Assembly (NCBI RefSeq): GCF_025854275.1
Contig: NZ_CP107567.1
Span: 3,596,001 to 3,660,000, forward strand
Direction: 5' to 3'
Length of the DNA stretch: 64,000 nucleotides
From: Streptomyces peucetius
GTDB lineage: Bacteria; Actinomycetota; Actinomycetes; Streptomycetales; Streptomycetaceae
A program made the position numbers and the translations under genes. Position 1 is the first letter of the stretch; every line of letters starts with the position of its first letter. Below, piece after piece: positions 53,817-62,247 of the stretch. The notes beneath the pieces were generated by a model, which saw only the letters and a program-made list of their open reading frames with translations, was not told the origin of the DNA and did not search any database.

Positions 53817-54494
53817 ATGCGGGACGCGTACCACGAGGAACTGGACTCGATCGGCGAGGGCCTGGTCGAGATGGCCCGGCTGGTCGGGTCGGCGATCGGG
53901 CGCGCCACCACGGCCATGCTCGACGCCGACCTGAAGCTGGCCGAGACCGTGATCGCCGCCGACCAGAAGGTCGACGACCTCCAGCACGAGCTGGAGGCGC
54001 GTGCGATCGCCCTGCTGGCCCGGCAGCAGCCCGTCGCCACGGATCTGCGGATCGTCGTGACGTCACTGCGGATGAGCGCCGACCTGGAGCGCTCGGGCGA
54101 CCTGGCCCAGCACGTGGCCAAGCTGGCCCGGCTGCGCTTCCCGAACCGCGCCGTACCGGACGACCTGCACGCCACGATCCTGCAGATGGGACAGCTGGCG
54201 CAGCGCCTGATGGCGAAGGCCGCGGAGGTCATCATCACCAAGGACGTCGACCTGGCCCTCCAGCTGGAGCAGGACGACGACGAGATGGACCTGCTGCACC
54301 GCGCGCTCTTTCAGCACCTGATGGACGACCGCTGGAAGCACGGCATCGAGACCGCGGTCGACGTCACCCTGCTCGGCCGCTACTACGAGCGCTTCGCGGA
54401 CCACGCGGTGTCCGTGGCCAAGCGCGTGGTCTATCTGGTGACGGGCGAGCACGCGGACGAGCTCCAGCAGCAGACCACGGTCGAGGGCGCGTAG
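53817..54494 (+). CDS. phoU: Phosphate transport regulator PhoU
   Basis: A 225-residue all-helical protein with two PhoU three-helix repeats. It shows the metal-binding ExxxD patterns ('ELDSIGEGLVEMARLVG', 'RSGDLAQHVAKLARLRF', 'YYERFADHAVSVAKRVVYLVTGE'). It links phosphate uptake status to PhoR. The ATG at 53817 follows AGAGAGGGA. The length fits the family. Confidence 0.96.
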   Translation: MRDAYHEELDSIGEGLVEMARLVGSAIGRATTAMLDADLKLAETVIAADQKVDDLQHELEARAIALLARQQPVATDLRIVVTSLRMSADLERSGDLAQHVAKLARLRFPNRAVPDDLHATILQMGQLAQRLMAKAAEVIITKDVDLALQLEQDDDEMDLLHRALFQHLMDDRWKHGIETAVDVTLLGRYYERFADHAVSVAKRVVYLVTGEHADELQQQTTVEGA

Positions 54495-54609
54495 CGGCAC
54501 CCGAGGGGGCGTACGGGGGGCGCCTGCGCGCATGCGCCGTTGATGCGCCCGGCCCTGCGGTCCTGCAATGGGCATGGTGGCATTCCCATAAGCCCTTGAG
54601 GAGGGACCC

Positions 54610-54750
54610 ATGGCCGAATCCCCCACGACCGATCCCCAGCAGGAAGCCCCGCGCGACGCGGTGTTCCTGCCCGTCCTCGGCGCCTGCGGCTGCGGCTCCG
54701 GCTGTGGCTGCGGCTGCCAGTCCGGCGCCCCCTGCCAGTGCGGCGGCTGA
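54610..54750 (+). CDS. Cysteine-rich metallothionein-like mini-protein (46 residues)
   Basis: A 46-residue ORF with a strong RBS (GAGGAGGGA) ahead of its ATG. The first 24 residues are polar; the C-terminal half holds seven cysteines in the pattern CxCxxxCxCxC-x5-CxC within Gly/Gln/Ser. That spacing suits binding of Zn, Cd or Cu as a thiolate cluster. No database family was checked; a metallothionein-like role is inference. It lies 115 bp after phoU and 24 bp before the mobile element's left end. Confidence 0.75.
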   Translation: MAESPTTDPQQEAPRDAVFLPVLGACGCGSGCGCGCQSGAPCQCGG

Positions 54751-54774
54751 CCCGACCCGCACCCGCTTCACCCC

Positions 54775-54817
54775 AGGGCCCCGTCCGGAACCGGATGCTG
54801 TTGGTCAATTCCGGGGC
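54775..54817 (+). repeat. Left terminal inverted repeat of the IS1182-like element
   Basis: Begins AGGGCCCCGTCCGG and ends TTGGTCAATTCCGGGGC; pairs with 55693-55735 with three mismatches. Confidence 0.9.
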
Positions 54818-54889
54818 CTAGCGTGACGTCGGCCTTCGAGACCCGGTTGTGGTCTTGAAGGCCGACGTTGTCGTATGGGGTGGGTGCGG

Positions 54890-55693
54890 ATGTCGATGCA
54901 TCCGAAGGGGTCTGGGGAGATCCCGGCGGAGACGGTGCGGGTGGCGCGGGCCGCGTTCCCGAAGGGGAGTCCGGCGATCCGGCTGCGGGATGAGTTGGGG
55001 CCGCTGTTCACGGATGAGGAGTTCGCGGATCTCTTTCCCGCTCGGGGGCGTCCTGCCTGGTCGCCCGCCGGGCTGGCGCTGGTGTCGGTGTGGCAGTTCG
55101 TGGAGGGGCTGACCGACCGGCAGGCGGCAGAGGCGGTGCGGGCGCGGATCGATGTCAAGTACGCGCTCGGGCTGGAACTGGACGATCCGGGCTTCGATTT
55201 CTCGGTGCTGTCGGAGTTAAGAGGCCGGCTGGCCCAGGCGGACGGCGGGCGGCGGGTGCTGGATGGTGTCTTGGCCGCAGCCCGGGAGAAAGGGCTGCTC
55301 AAGAGGGCAGGCCGCGCTCGGACGGACTCCACCCACGTGCTGTCGGCGGCGCGTGAGCTGTGCTGGCCGGAGATGGTGGCAAAGACCTTGCGGTCGGCGT
55401 TGAACGCGCTCGCGCAGGCGGCACCGGACTGGCTGGCCGGTATCGCCGGGTCCGGCCGCGAGCCCGCGCAGACCATCGGGAGCGCCGGGCGCCAGCGCTG
55501 CGGCCTGCGCAGATCCCGCTACCGGGGCCTGGCGAAGACCAGCCTCCAGCACCAGCTCACCGGCGCCGCCATCAACCTCGCCCGCATCGACGCCCACCTC
55601 ACCGGCACACCCCGAGCACGCACCCGCACCAGCCACTTCGCACGGCTTCGCCCCGCCGACCAGAACTCGATCGACGGGGCGAAGAAGGCATAG
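54890..55693 (+). pseudogene. IS1182-family transposase with internal deletion
   Basis: A 267-residue remnant. The N-terminal ~185 residues match the family (ARAAFPKGSPAIRLRDELG, DRQAAEAVRARIDVKYALGLEL, GRARTDSTHVL with the first catalytic Asp). The sequence then jumps after 'PDWLAGIAGSGRE' to the family's C-terminus ('INLARIDAHLTGTPRARTRTSHFARL'). About 250 central residues with the rest of the DDE site are gone, so it cannot be an active transposase. It contains a TTA leucine codon at 55217-55219, rare in Streptomyces. Confidence 0.87.
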
Positions 55694-55735
55694 CCCCGGA
55701 ATTGACCAACAGTATCCGGAACCGGACGGGGCCCT
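55693..55735 (-). repeat. Right terminal inverted repeat of the IS1182-like element
   Basis: Reverse complement of the left repeat (54775-54817) at 40 of 43 positions; overlaps the last base of the transposase stop codon. Confidence 0.9.
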
Positions 55736-55802
55736 CGGCACGCGCCGGCCAGGCCGTCCACGACGTGGAAATGCCGACCGCCGTGACGCCGGCGCCGGAA
55801 CG

Positions 55803-56459
55803 ATGTCTCCCATGACGATGACGAATGACATACGGAAGGCATACCTGCAGGCCGCCGAGGAGGCCGTGCGCCTGCTGGCCACGGAGCAGGTGGCCGGTGG
55901 CTGGGAGAACGAGTCCGTGCTCCCCGGGATGTCGGTGGGCGGCCTGGCCGGCCACTTGGCGCGCAGCGTGCTGCAGGTCGAGTGGTTCCTCGACGGTCCG
56001 GTCACCGGCGCGGAACCGGTGTCGCCGGTGCGGTACTACGCGCGGCTCGTCGGCACGTCGGTGCCGGACTCGGCGCTCAACGTCGGGGTCCGCGCGCGCA
56101 GCGAGGAAACTGCGGCGGCCGGCCCCGCCGCCGTGGCCGAGCAGGCACGGGAGGTGTGGGAACGGCTGACCCAGCGCCTGGACCGCGAGCCGGCCGACCG
56201 CCGGGTGGCCGTCCTCCACCGCCAGGGAGAGGAGATGCTGCTCGACGGCTACCTGCGCACCCGGTGCGTCGAGCTGGCCGTCCACCTCGACGACCTGGCG
56301 CTGAGCGTGGGCGAACACCCCCGGACACCGGACGCCGCGCTCGCCGTCGCCGTGGACGTACTCGTCGCCGCCGCCCGCGACCGCCACGGCGACCAGGCGG
56401 TCCTCCACGCACTGGCCCGACGCGAGCGCGACACCGCCGACGCTCTGCGCGTCCTGTAG
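55803..56459 (+). CDS. DinB/maleylpyruvate isomerase N-terminal domain protein
   Basis: A 218-residue four-helix-bundle protein of the mycothiol-dependent maleylpyruvate isomerase/DinB type. The metal-site His residues fall in 'VGGLAGHLARSVLQVEWFL' and 'RCVELAVHLDDLALSVG'. Such proteins in actinobacteria often use mycothiol, consistent with mshA in this window. The substrate is unknown. Two further in-frame ATGs (55812, 55818) are possible starts. Confidence 0.82.
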   Translation: MSPMTMTNDIRKAYLQAAEEAVRLLATEQVAGGWENESVLPGMSVGGLAGHLARSVLQVEWFLDGPVTGAEPVSPVRYYARLVGTSVPDSALNVGVRARSEETAAAGPAAVAEQAREVWERLTQRLDREPADRRVAVLHRQGEEMLLDGYLRTRCVELAVHLDDLALSVGEHPRTPDAALAVAVDVLVAAARDRHGDQAVLHALARRERDTADALRVL

Positions 56460-56472
56460 ACCGGCAGACCGG

Positions 56473-56517
56473 CAAGGCCCCTCGGCTCGCGGAGAAACCA
56501 CGCACCGGGGGGCCTTG
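56473..56517 (-). terminator. Terminator-like hairpin, diverged copy of the gpmA terminator
   Basis: CAAGGCCCC pairs with GGGGCCTTG. The hairpin and the following ...CTTGTTCG...GGGCTACTTCTTCTTG closely resemble 58241-58306 at the gpmA 3' end. Confidence 0.7.
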
Positions 56518-56580
56518 TTCGCTGCAGGCCGGGCTACTTCTTCTTGTTCTTCTTGCCCTGGGTCTTGCCGCGGATCTCGG
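56473..56580 (-). repeat. Diverged duplicate of the gpmA 3' end (candidate attachment site scar)
   Basis: On the minus strand a short open frame ends ...EIRGKTQGKKNKKK-stop (stop at 56534-56536), like the gpmA end ...[14 protein letters not shown], and is followed by the same type of hairpin. Together with the real gpmA end at 58241-58330 it brackets 1.7 kb containing an integrase remnant. Confidence 0.55.
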
Positions 56581-57293
56581 CGACCTGCGTTTTCGCTGGT
56601 CCGGGGGCATCTCTCAGCTCGACCTCCCGCTGAACCTCGACCAGAACCGCCACAACGCGTTCCACAGTCGCCTGAAGAATCTCCGGGCCCAAGCACGCCA
56701 ACGAGCGCGGGAGTTGCCCGTCAGTTCATAGGAGCTGGGACTCACTACGGCGGAGCGGGCCCCGGGCCTGACTGAGCGGCGGCCTGGTCCCCGCCGATCC
56801 CCGCACGATCCGGCACGTGTCTGGCTGGTCGGCCGTACGATCCGTACGTCTGGCTTGAGCCACGGACTACTCGTAGGTGGTCGCAGCTCGTAGAGCTTGT
56901 GCGAAGAAGCTCCAGTCCCCGGCTACCGCTGGCGGCAGATCGCGACCGGCGTTGCTGTACGCGCCGTCCGCGTCGTCCAGGTGGTACGGGTTGATCGAGG
57001 AAGGCAACCGGCGCACGCAGCAGGTGATCGACAACGACCCCGTGATGCCGTTCATGCTGCGTCTGCGCGATCAATCGGAGCCGCGAGGCCTTCCGGCGTT
57101 GACGGCGCACATTCCCATCCCGGCCGGCAGGGCCAACGCGCAAGGCAGGGACGGAGGTTGAGGTCTGGAGTGTGTCCAAAGGCGGTCGGCTTGCGGCAGG
57201 ATTGCACAGCACTGGCAAGGTCCAAGTCGGGTTACCCGCGACCTTCCAGGGAAAGATCTCAAGTGCATCTCAGTGAGTCGGAGGGGGCTGCTC
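56581..57293 (+). other. Remnant sequence inside the decayed element
   Basis: About 710 bp with no intact gene. A plus-strand fragment ending at 56731 reads ISQLDLPLNLDQNRHNAFHSRLKNLRAQARQRARELPVSS. A second, ending at 57161, reads WYGLIEEGNRRTQQVIDNDPVMPFML and is preceded in another frame by VPGYRWRQIATG, as if one gene had been frameshifted. Neither has a start or a recognisable family; both look like debris of element genes. GC content is lower and less biased than in core genes. Confidence 0.4.
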
Positions 57294-57542
57294 ATGAGCG
57301 GTACGTCACGGTCGCGTCACAACAGGACAGAGCCTGGGCCGCCGCCCGAGCGCGGCACCGATCGCTTCAGCGACGGTCCCCCTGATCCCCTCGCCTCGCT
57401 GCTGGCCAAGGTCAACAGGGGGGAACACATTTCGACTCCTGGAGACAACGCGGGCGGCGAAGACCGCGACCCCCGTGACGAGGAATGGCGGGAACACGAT
57501 CGCCACGGCCCCTATGCACAGGGGCGTCGCCGGAGGAACTGA
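57294..57542 (+). CDS. Small hydrophilic protein of unknown function
   Basis: An 82-residue ORF with a good RBS (GGAGGGGG) about 9 nt before the ATG. The product is very polar (Arg, Asp, Glu, Gly, Pro), with 'DPLASLLAKVNRGEHISTPG' as its only ordered-looking part. It lies inside the decayed element. I do not recognise it; it may be intact cargo or a chance frame. Confidence 0.45.
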   Translation: MSGTSRSRHNRTEPGPPPERGTDRFSDGPPDPLASLLAKVNRGEHISTPGDNAGGEDRDPRDEEWREHDRHGPYAQGRRRRN

Positions 57543-57798
57543 CGCACAGGGCGGAGTCCCCCGTCTGCGGCAGCGCAGGCGGGGACTTGGCGTGAGGGCT
57601 GCTCACGAGGCTGGAGCGGGGCGGCTTGCCAATCGACGAGCAGACGGCGCGCACCGGGCGACAGCTCCTGGGGGGTGTACACGATATGTACGGCCCGCCT
57701 GGGCAGCCCAGACGGGCTGTCACGAGACAGTGCGCGCAATGCACGCATGCGGCCCCGTTTCACTGCGTTACTCGGCTGGACAAGGGCGTCATGGTGGG

Positions 57799-58212
57799 CG
57801 ACCGCCCAAGCAGTTCCCGCCCGTCGAGATCACCCTGCCCTGGAAGGTCTCGGGCGGGCCGATGGTCACGAAGAAGCTCGTGTTCATCGCGCCGCGCGGT
57901 GGCCACGTCTGGCGCACGTCCCTGAACAAGGAGGCGTGGAAGCCCGCCCTCGCCGCAGCCGGGGTCCTCCCGGTCCCCGAGCGCGGCCGGCCTTTTGCCG
58001 AGTCCCGCGAGAACGGCATGCACGCCCTGCGCCACTTCTACGCCTCGGTCCTCCTGGACGCCGGGGAGAACATCAAAGCGCTCGCCGAGTATCTCGGTCA
58101 CTCCGCCCCCGGCCTGACCCTCCGCGTCTACGCGCACCTCATGCCGTCCGGTCAGGAGCGCACCCGCAAGGCCGTCGCTGCCATCTTCGAGACGGCCCGA
58201 TCAAGCACCTGA
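57799..58212 (+). pseudogene. Tyrosine recombinase (integrase), C-terminal remnant
   Basis: About 137 residues of the catalytic domain of a phage/AICE-type integrase. It keeps the His-x-x-Arg box (HALRHFYASVLLDAGENIKALAEYLGHS) with a second His/Gly motif, and the catalytic Tyr in RVYAHL. The core-binding domain, the first catalytic Arg and the start are missing; upstream codons in the same frame do not look like an integrase. It ends 28 bp from the gpmA terminator, at the edge of the proposed element. Confidence 0.85.
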
Positions 58213-58240
58213 CGGCCCAGCGACGGCCCAAGGGCAGCAA

Positions 58241-58281
58241 CAAGCCCCCTCCCGGCGGAGAAACCGCAGGTAGGGGGCTTG
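58241..58281 (-). terminator. Terminator of gpmA
   Basis: CAAGCCCCCT pairs with AGGGGGCTTG, with partial pairing inside (CGG/CCG), 11 bp past the gpmA stop. It may also end the integrase remnant. Confidence 0.8.
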
Positions 58282-58291
58282 TTCGTGCGGG

Positions 58292-59053
58292 CTACTTCTT
58301 CTTGCCCTGGTTCTTGACCGCCTCGATCGCCGCCGCCGCCGCGGCCGGGTCGAGGTAGGTGCCGCCCGGGGTGACCGGGTTGAAGTCGGCGTCGAGTTCG
58401 TAGACGAGCGGGATGCCGGTCGGGATGTTCAGGCCGGCGATGTCCGCGTCGGAGATGCCGTCCAGGTGCTTGACCAGGGCGCGCAGGCTGTTGCCGTGGG
58501 CGGCGATCAGGACCGTGCGGCCGGTGAGCAGGTCGGGGACGATGCCGTCGTACCAGTACGGCATCATGCGCTGGACGACGTCCTTGAGGCACTCGGTGCG
58601 GGGGCGCAGCTCGCTGGGGATCGTCTGGTAGCGGGCATCGTCCGACTGCGAGAACTCCGTACCGTCCTCGAGGGGCGGCGGCGGGGTGTCGTACGAACGG
58701 CGCCAGAGCATGAACTGCTCCTCGCCGAACTCGGCCAGCGTCTGGGCCTTGTCCTTGCCCTGAAGGGCGCCGTAGTGGCGCTCGTTCAGCCGCCAGGAGC
58801 GGTGGACCGGGATCCAGTGGCGGTCGGCGGCCTCCAGGGCGAGCTGCGCCGTGCGGATGGCGCGCTTCTGGAGCGAGGTGTGGAGAACGTCGGGGAGCAG
58901 ACCGGCGTCCTTGAGCAGCTCACCGCCGCGGACTGCCTCCTTCTCGCCCTTCTCCGTGAGGTTGACGTCCACCCAGCCGGTGAACAGGTTCTTCGCGTTC
59001 CATTCGCTCTCGCCGTGGCGGAGGAGGATCAGCTTGTACGGTGCGTCGGCCAT
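58292..59053 (-). CDS. gpmA: 2,3-bisphosphoglycerate-dependent phosphoglycerate mutase
   Basis: A 253-residue glycolytic mutase interconverting 3- and 2-phosphoglycerate. The catalytic His is in [12 protein letters not shown], and the remaining motifs are '[17 protein letters not shown]', '[18 protein letters not shown]' and '[21 protein letters not shown]'. The C-terminus ends ...KNQGKKK, and this 3' end appears to be the target of an integrated element. The length is normal. Confidence 0.97.
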   Translation of the reverse strand: MADAPYKLILLRHGESEWNAKNLFTGWVDVNLTEKGEKEAVRGGELLKDAGLLPDVLHTSLQKRAIRTAQLALEAADRHWIPVHRSWRLNERHYGALQGKDKAQTLAEFGEEQFMLWRRSYDTPPPPLEDGTEFSQSDDARYQTIPSELRPRTECLKDVVQRMMPYWYDGIVPDLLTGRTVLIAAHGNSLRALVKHLDGISDADIAGLNIPTGIPLVYELDADFNPVTPGGTYLDPAAAAAAIEAVKNQGKKK

Positions 59054-59208
59054 GCGCCCGAGCCTAATCGACTCCTCCTGACCGCCGCGCGGCCGCCCGA
59101 GGAGCGGACTCGGTTGACCGTCGCCGTCAATTGAGTGGCGGCGCGAGCCCCGCCCTATGTAACTTGCGGATGCTTGTTGAGGTCATTACAGCCGTGGGGG
59201 GCTCCCGT

Positions 59209-60588
59209 ATGTCCATCGCTTCACTCGTCCGCGCGTCGCGCGCGACCGTGTCCGGCCTGCCACCGGGCTTCTGGTGGCTGTGGACCTCGACGCTGGTGAA
59301 CCGCACAGGCGCGTTCGTCCTCACCTTCCTGTCGCTCTATCTGACGCAGGAACTCGACTACTCGGCCTGGTACGCCGGTCTCGTCATCGCGCTCCACGGA
59401 CTCGGCGGCGTGGCCGGGTCGCCACTGGGCGGGATGCTCACCGACCGGTGGGGACGGCGTCCGACGATGATCTCGATGCACCTGGCCGGCGGGACGTGCG
59501 CCGCCGCGCTCGCCGTGGTGAGCAGCGCCTGGGGAATCGCGGTCGTGGTGCTGCTCATGGGCGTGGCCATGCAGGCCGTGCGGCCGGCGATCAGCGCCAT
59601 GATCGCGGACATGGTGCCCGAGGCCGACCTGCGCCGGGCCTACGCGCTGAACTACTGGGCCCTCAACCTGGGCTTCGCCGTCGCCGCCCTCGGCGGTGGC
59701 GCCGCGATCTTCCTCGGCTACCGGACTCTCTTCGTCGCCGACGCCGTCGCGACGGCCCTGTGCGCCGTGATCGTCTTCATGCGGCTGCGCGAGACCCGGC
59801 CCGAGGCCCGGGTCGACAGTGCCGGCCAGGCTGTCCAGGAGCAGCGGGTCACCGTCCTCGACGTACTGAAGGACGCCCCGTTCCGGACCCTGGTGCTGCT
59901 CAACCTGCTGGTGTGCCTCATCTTCACCGCCCCGTGGGTCGGCCTGCCGCTCACCATGGCGGGCGAGGGGCTGTCGGCCGACTCGTACGGCATGGTCATC
60001 GCCGTCAACGGCGTGGTGATCGTCGCGCTGCAGCTGCTCGTCAACCGGATCACCGACAAGCGCTCCCCGGCCGTGCTGCTCACCGTCTCGTCGCTGCTCT
60101 TCGCCGCCGGCACCGGGGCGACCGCCCTGGCCGGTACGCCCCTGGTGTTCGCGGCGACCGTGGTGGTGTGGACGCTGGGTGAGATGGTGCACGTCCCGAC
60201 CAATGCCGCCGCGACCGCCCGCCTCGCCCCGGAGCACGCGCGCGGCCGGTACCAGGGCGTGATGGGCATGTCCTGGGCGGTGGCCGGCTTCGTCGCCCCG
60301 ATCCTGGCGGGCTGGGTCGTGGACGGGCCCGGACCGGACGTCCTGTGGATGGGCTGCGCGGTGGTCGGCGCGGTGGCCGCGGTGGGCTACACGGTCCTGC
60401 TGCGGCGGGCGCTGGCGGAGGACGGCGGGCCGGCGGAGGACGAGCCGAGGGACGCTGCGCCGGTCCCCGCCGAGAAGGCAGGGCCCGGCGAGAAGGCAGG
60501 CTCCGTCGAGAAGGCGGAGCCCATTGAGAAGGCCGTCGAGAAGGCCGTCGAGAAGCCCGCCGAGAAGGCGGAGCCCGTCGGCGGCTGA
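59209..60588 (+). CDS. MFS transporter with Glu-Lys-Ala repeat tail
   Basis: A 459-residue 12-TM MFS permease (MdtH/drug-efflux-like). The loop-2 motif 'GGMLTDRWGRRPTM' is intact and 'GPLL'-type proton-antiporter motifs are partly recognisable. The last ~55 residues are an unusual cytoplasmic tail of repeated EKA/EKAV units rich in Glu, Lys, Ala and Pro. I chose the ATG at 59209 (GGGGGGCT upstream). The substrate is unknown. It is divergent from gpmA. Confidence 0.87.
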   Translation: MSIASLVRASRATVSGLPPGFWWLWTSTLVNRTGAFVLTFLSLYLTQELDYSAWYAGLVIALHGLGGVAGSPLGGMLTDRWGRRPTMISMHLAGGTCAAALAVVSSAWGIAVVVLLMGVAMQAVRPAISAMIADMVPEADLRRAYALNYWALNLGFAVAALGGGAAIFLGYRTLFVADAVATALCAVIVFMRLRETRPEARVDSAGQAVQEQRVTVLDVLKDAPFRTLVLLNLLVCLIFTAPWVGLPLTMAGEGLSADSYGMVIAVNGVVIVALQLLVNRITDKRSPAVLLTVSSLLFAAGTGATALAGTPLVFAATVVVWTLGEMVHVPTNAAATARLAPEHARGRYQGVMGMSWAVAGFVAPILAGWVVDGPGPDVLWMGCAVVGAVAAVGYTVLLRRALAEDGGPAEDEPRDAAPVPAEKAGPGEKAGSVEKAEPIEKAVEKAVEKPAEKAEPVGG

Positions 60589-60606
60589 GCCCTCGCCGCC
60601 CCAGGG

Positions 60607-62247
60607 TCAGGGGGCGCGAGCCGCTCCGCCGGCCGGCTCCCCGGCGGACCCGCCCGCCGGGTCCGCCGTCACCCGGGTCCCCGGGTGCAGCAGCGCGCAA
60701 AGGAAGGCGAGCGCGAGCGCGATGGCCATCCCGTAGAAGACCCGCTGGTTGGCCTCCGCGAAGTCCAGGCGGATGGCGTCCATCGCGTCGCGCATGAGCT
60801 GAGACTGCTCCCCCGTGCCGGTCGGCGCGCGGTCGTCCGCGTGGCCGGTGACCGCCTCGGCGATGCCCCGGCCCGCGTCCTCGGCCGCCGGGGCGGGGAC
60901 GCCCCGCGAGGTGAGGGTGGAGACGACACGGTCGGTGGTGACGTGGGTGAGGACGGTGCCGAAGACCGCGATGCCGACCGCCGCGGCGAAGTTGCGGACG
61001 GTCTGGGTGATGCCGGTGACCTCCCCGTACGACGCGCCGATCGAGCGGTTGACGGCGTCGGTGGAGGCCGGGGCCAGCAGGAAACCGATGCCCGCGCCGG
61101 CGAGGGCCGCGTACGGCCACTGGTCGTGCACGGACAGGTCGGTGAGTTTGTGCGCCCAGAGCGCGAAACCCACCGCGCCGAGCGCCGTGCCGAGCTTCAT
61201 CGCGGGCCGCGCGCCGCGCTGGTCCAGTATGCGGCCGCCCCACTGGGAGGCGATGGCGAAGCCGGCGAAGAAGTACAGCAGGAACAGCGCGGCCTGGTTG
61301 GGTGACGCGCTAAGCGAGATCTGCGCGTACACGGACGCGAAGAAGAAGACCGGGACGAAGGCGAGCATCGCGAAGAACAGCACCAGGATGTCGGCGGTGA
61401 ACGCCCGGTCGCGGAAGACCCTGAGCTGGATCAGTGGATGCTCCACCCCCGGCTCGTACCGGAAGAACACGGCGAGGACGACCAGTCCGCCGACGATGCA
61501 CAGCCAGGTCAGGAAGCTGCTCCAGCCCCATGCGGAGGCCTGCTGCAGACCCAGCACGCTCAGCCCCATGCCGACGGCGACGAGCACGGCGCCGGGGACG
61601 TCGAGGCGTTCACGGCGGGAGGTGTTCGGGACGCGGGCCAGCGCCGTCAGTGCGAGGGCGACGACCGCGACGGGTACGTTGACCCAGAAGATCGCGCGCC
61701 AGGTCCAGCCGGTGAGCCAGCCGCCGAGCAGCGGACCGACGGCGGTCAGCGCTCCGGAGAGGCCGAAGAACAGAGCCAGCGCCCGCCCGCGCCGCTCCAC
61801 CGGGAAGACCACGATGACGACGGCGAGCGCGGCCGGGAACATCAGGGCCGCGCCGAGGCCCTGGGTGGCCCGGAAGATGATCAGCCAGGTCTGGGCGAAG
61901 TCGCCCTCGGGCACGGATCCGCAGAGCACGGACGAGACGACGAACATCAGGGTGCCGGTCAGCATGATCCGGCGGTGTCCGAAGATGTCGGCCAGCCGCC
62001 CGCCGAGGGCGAAGAAGGCCGCCAGGGAGAGCAGATAGGCGTTGACGACCCACTGCATCCCCGAGGACGACAGTCCCAGTTCTCTGACGATGCTGGGCGC
62101 GGCGATGGACACGATCGTCTGGTCGATGAAGGTCATCGACACCGCGAAGAGCATCGCCGCGAGCGCCAGCGTCTGGTTCGGCGCGCCGCGGGTGGAGGCG
62201 GGAGCAGCTCCCGCGCCGGAGCGGGGCGGGTGCCGTTCGGTGCTCAT
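60607..62247 (-). CDS. MFS drug:H+ antiporter, DHA2 (14-TM) family
   Basis: A 546-residue 14-TM efflux permease of the EmrB/QacA type. Motif A is 'LGGRLADIFGHRRIMLTG', the proton-coupling motif C is 'GLSGALTAVGPLLGGWLTG', and the family opening 'FIDQTIVSIAAPSI' is the D1 motif. It probably exports a drug or natural product. The ATG at 62247 overlaps the stop of a 9-codon leader ORF made by tandem duplication of this start region. It is convergent with the upstream MFS gene. Confidence 0.92.
   Translation of the reverse strand: MSTERHPPRSGAGAAPASTRGAPNQTLALAAMLFAVSMTFIDQTIVSIAAPSIVRELGLSSSGMQWVVNAYLLSLAAFFALGGRLADIFGHRRIMLTGTLMFVVSSVLCGSVPEGDFAQTWLIIFRATQGLGAALMFPAALAVVIVVFPVERRGRALALFFGLSGALTAVGPLLGGWLTGWTWRAIFWVNVPVAVVALALTALARVPNTSRRERLDVPGAVLVAVGMGLSVLGLQQASAWGWSSFLTWLCIVGGLVVLAVFFRYEPGVEHPLIQLRVFRDRAFTADILVLFFAMLAFVPVFFFASVYAQISLSASPNQAALFLLYFFAGFAIASQWGGRILDQRGARPAMKLGTALGAVGFALWAHKLTDLSVHDQWPYAALAGAGIGFLLAPASTDAVNRSIGASYGEVTGITQTVRNFAAAVGIAVFGTVLTHVTTDRVVSTLTSRGVPAPAAEDAGRGIAEAVTGHADDRAPTGTGEQSQLMRDAMDAIRLDFAEANQRVFYGMAIALALAFLCALLHPGTRVTADPAGGSAGEPAGGAARAP

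Larger units (their letters stand above)
54775..55735 (+). mobile_element. IS1182-like element, internally deleted (non-autonomous)
   Basis: A 961-bp element bounded by 43-bp inverted repeats matching at 40 of 43 positions, containing a shortened IS1182-type transposase. A full IS of this family is about 1.6-1.8 kb, so roughly half is missing. I see no clear target-site duplication (CCCC left, CGGC right). A hairpin (54826-54843 with 54850-54867) lies just inside the left end, ahead of the transposase start. Confidence 0.88.

Noticed and set aside
54875..55693. Intact IS transposase
   Set aside because: About 250 central residues including most of the DDE site are missing relative to the family.
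56867..57055. Minus-strand 62-residue ORF in the decayed element
   Set aside because: No RBS, and it lies opposite a plus-strand stretch with better coding character.
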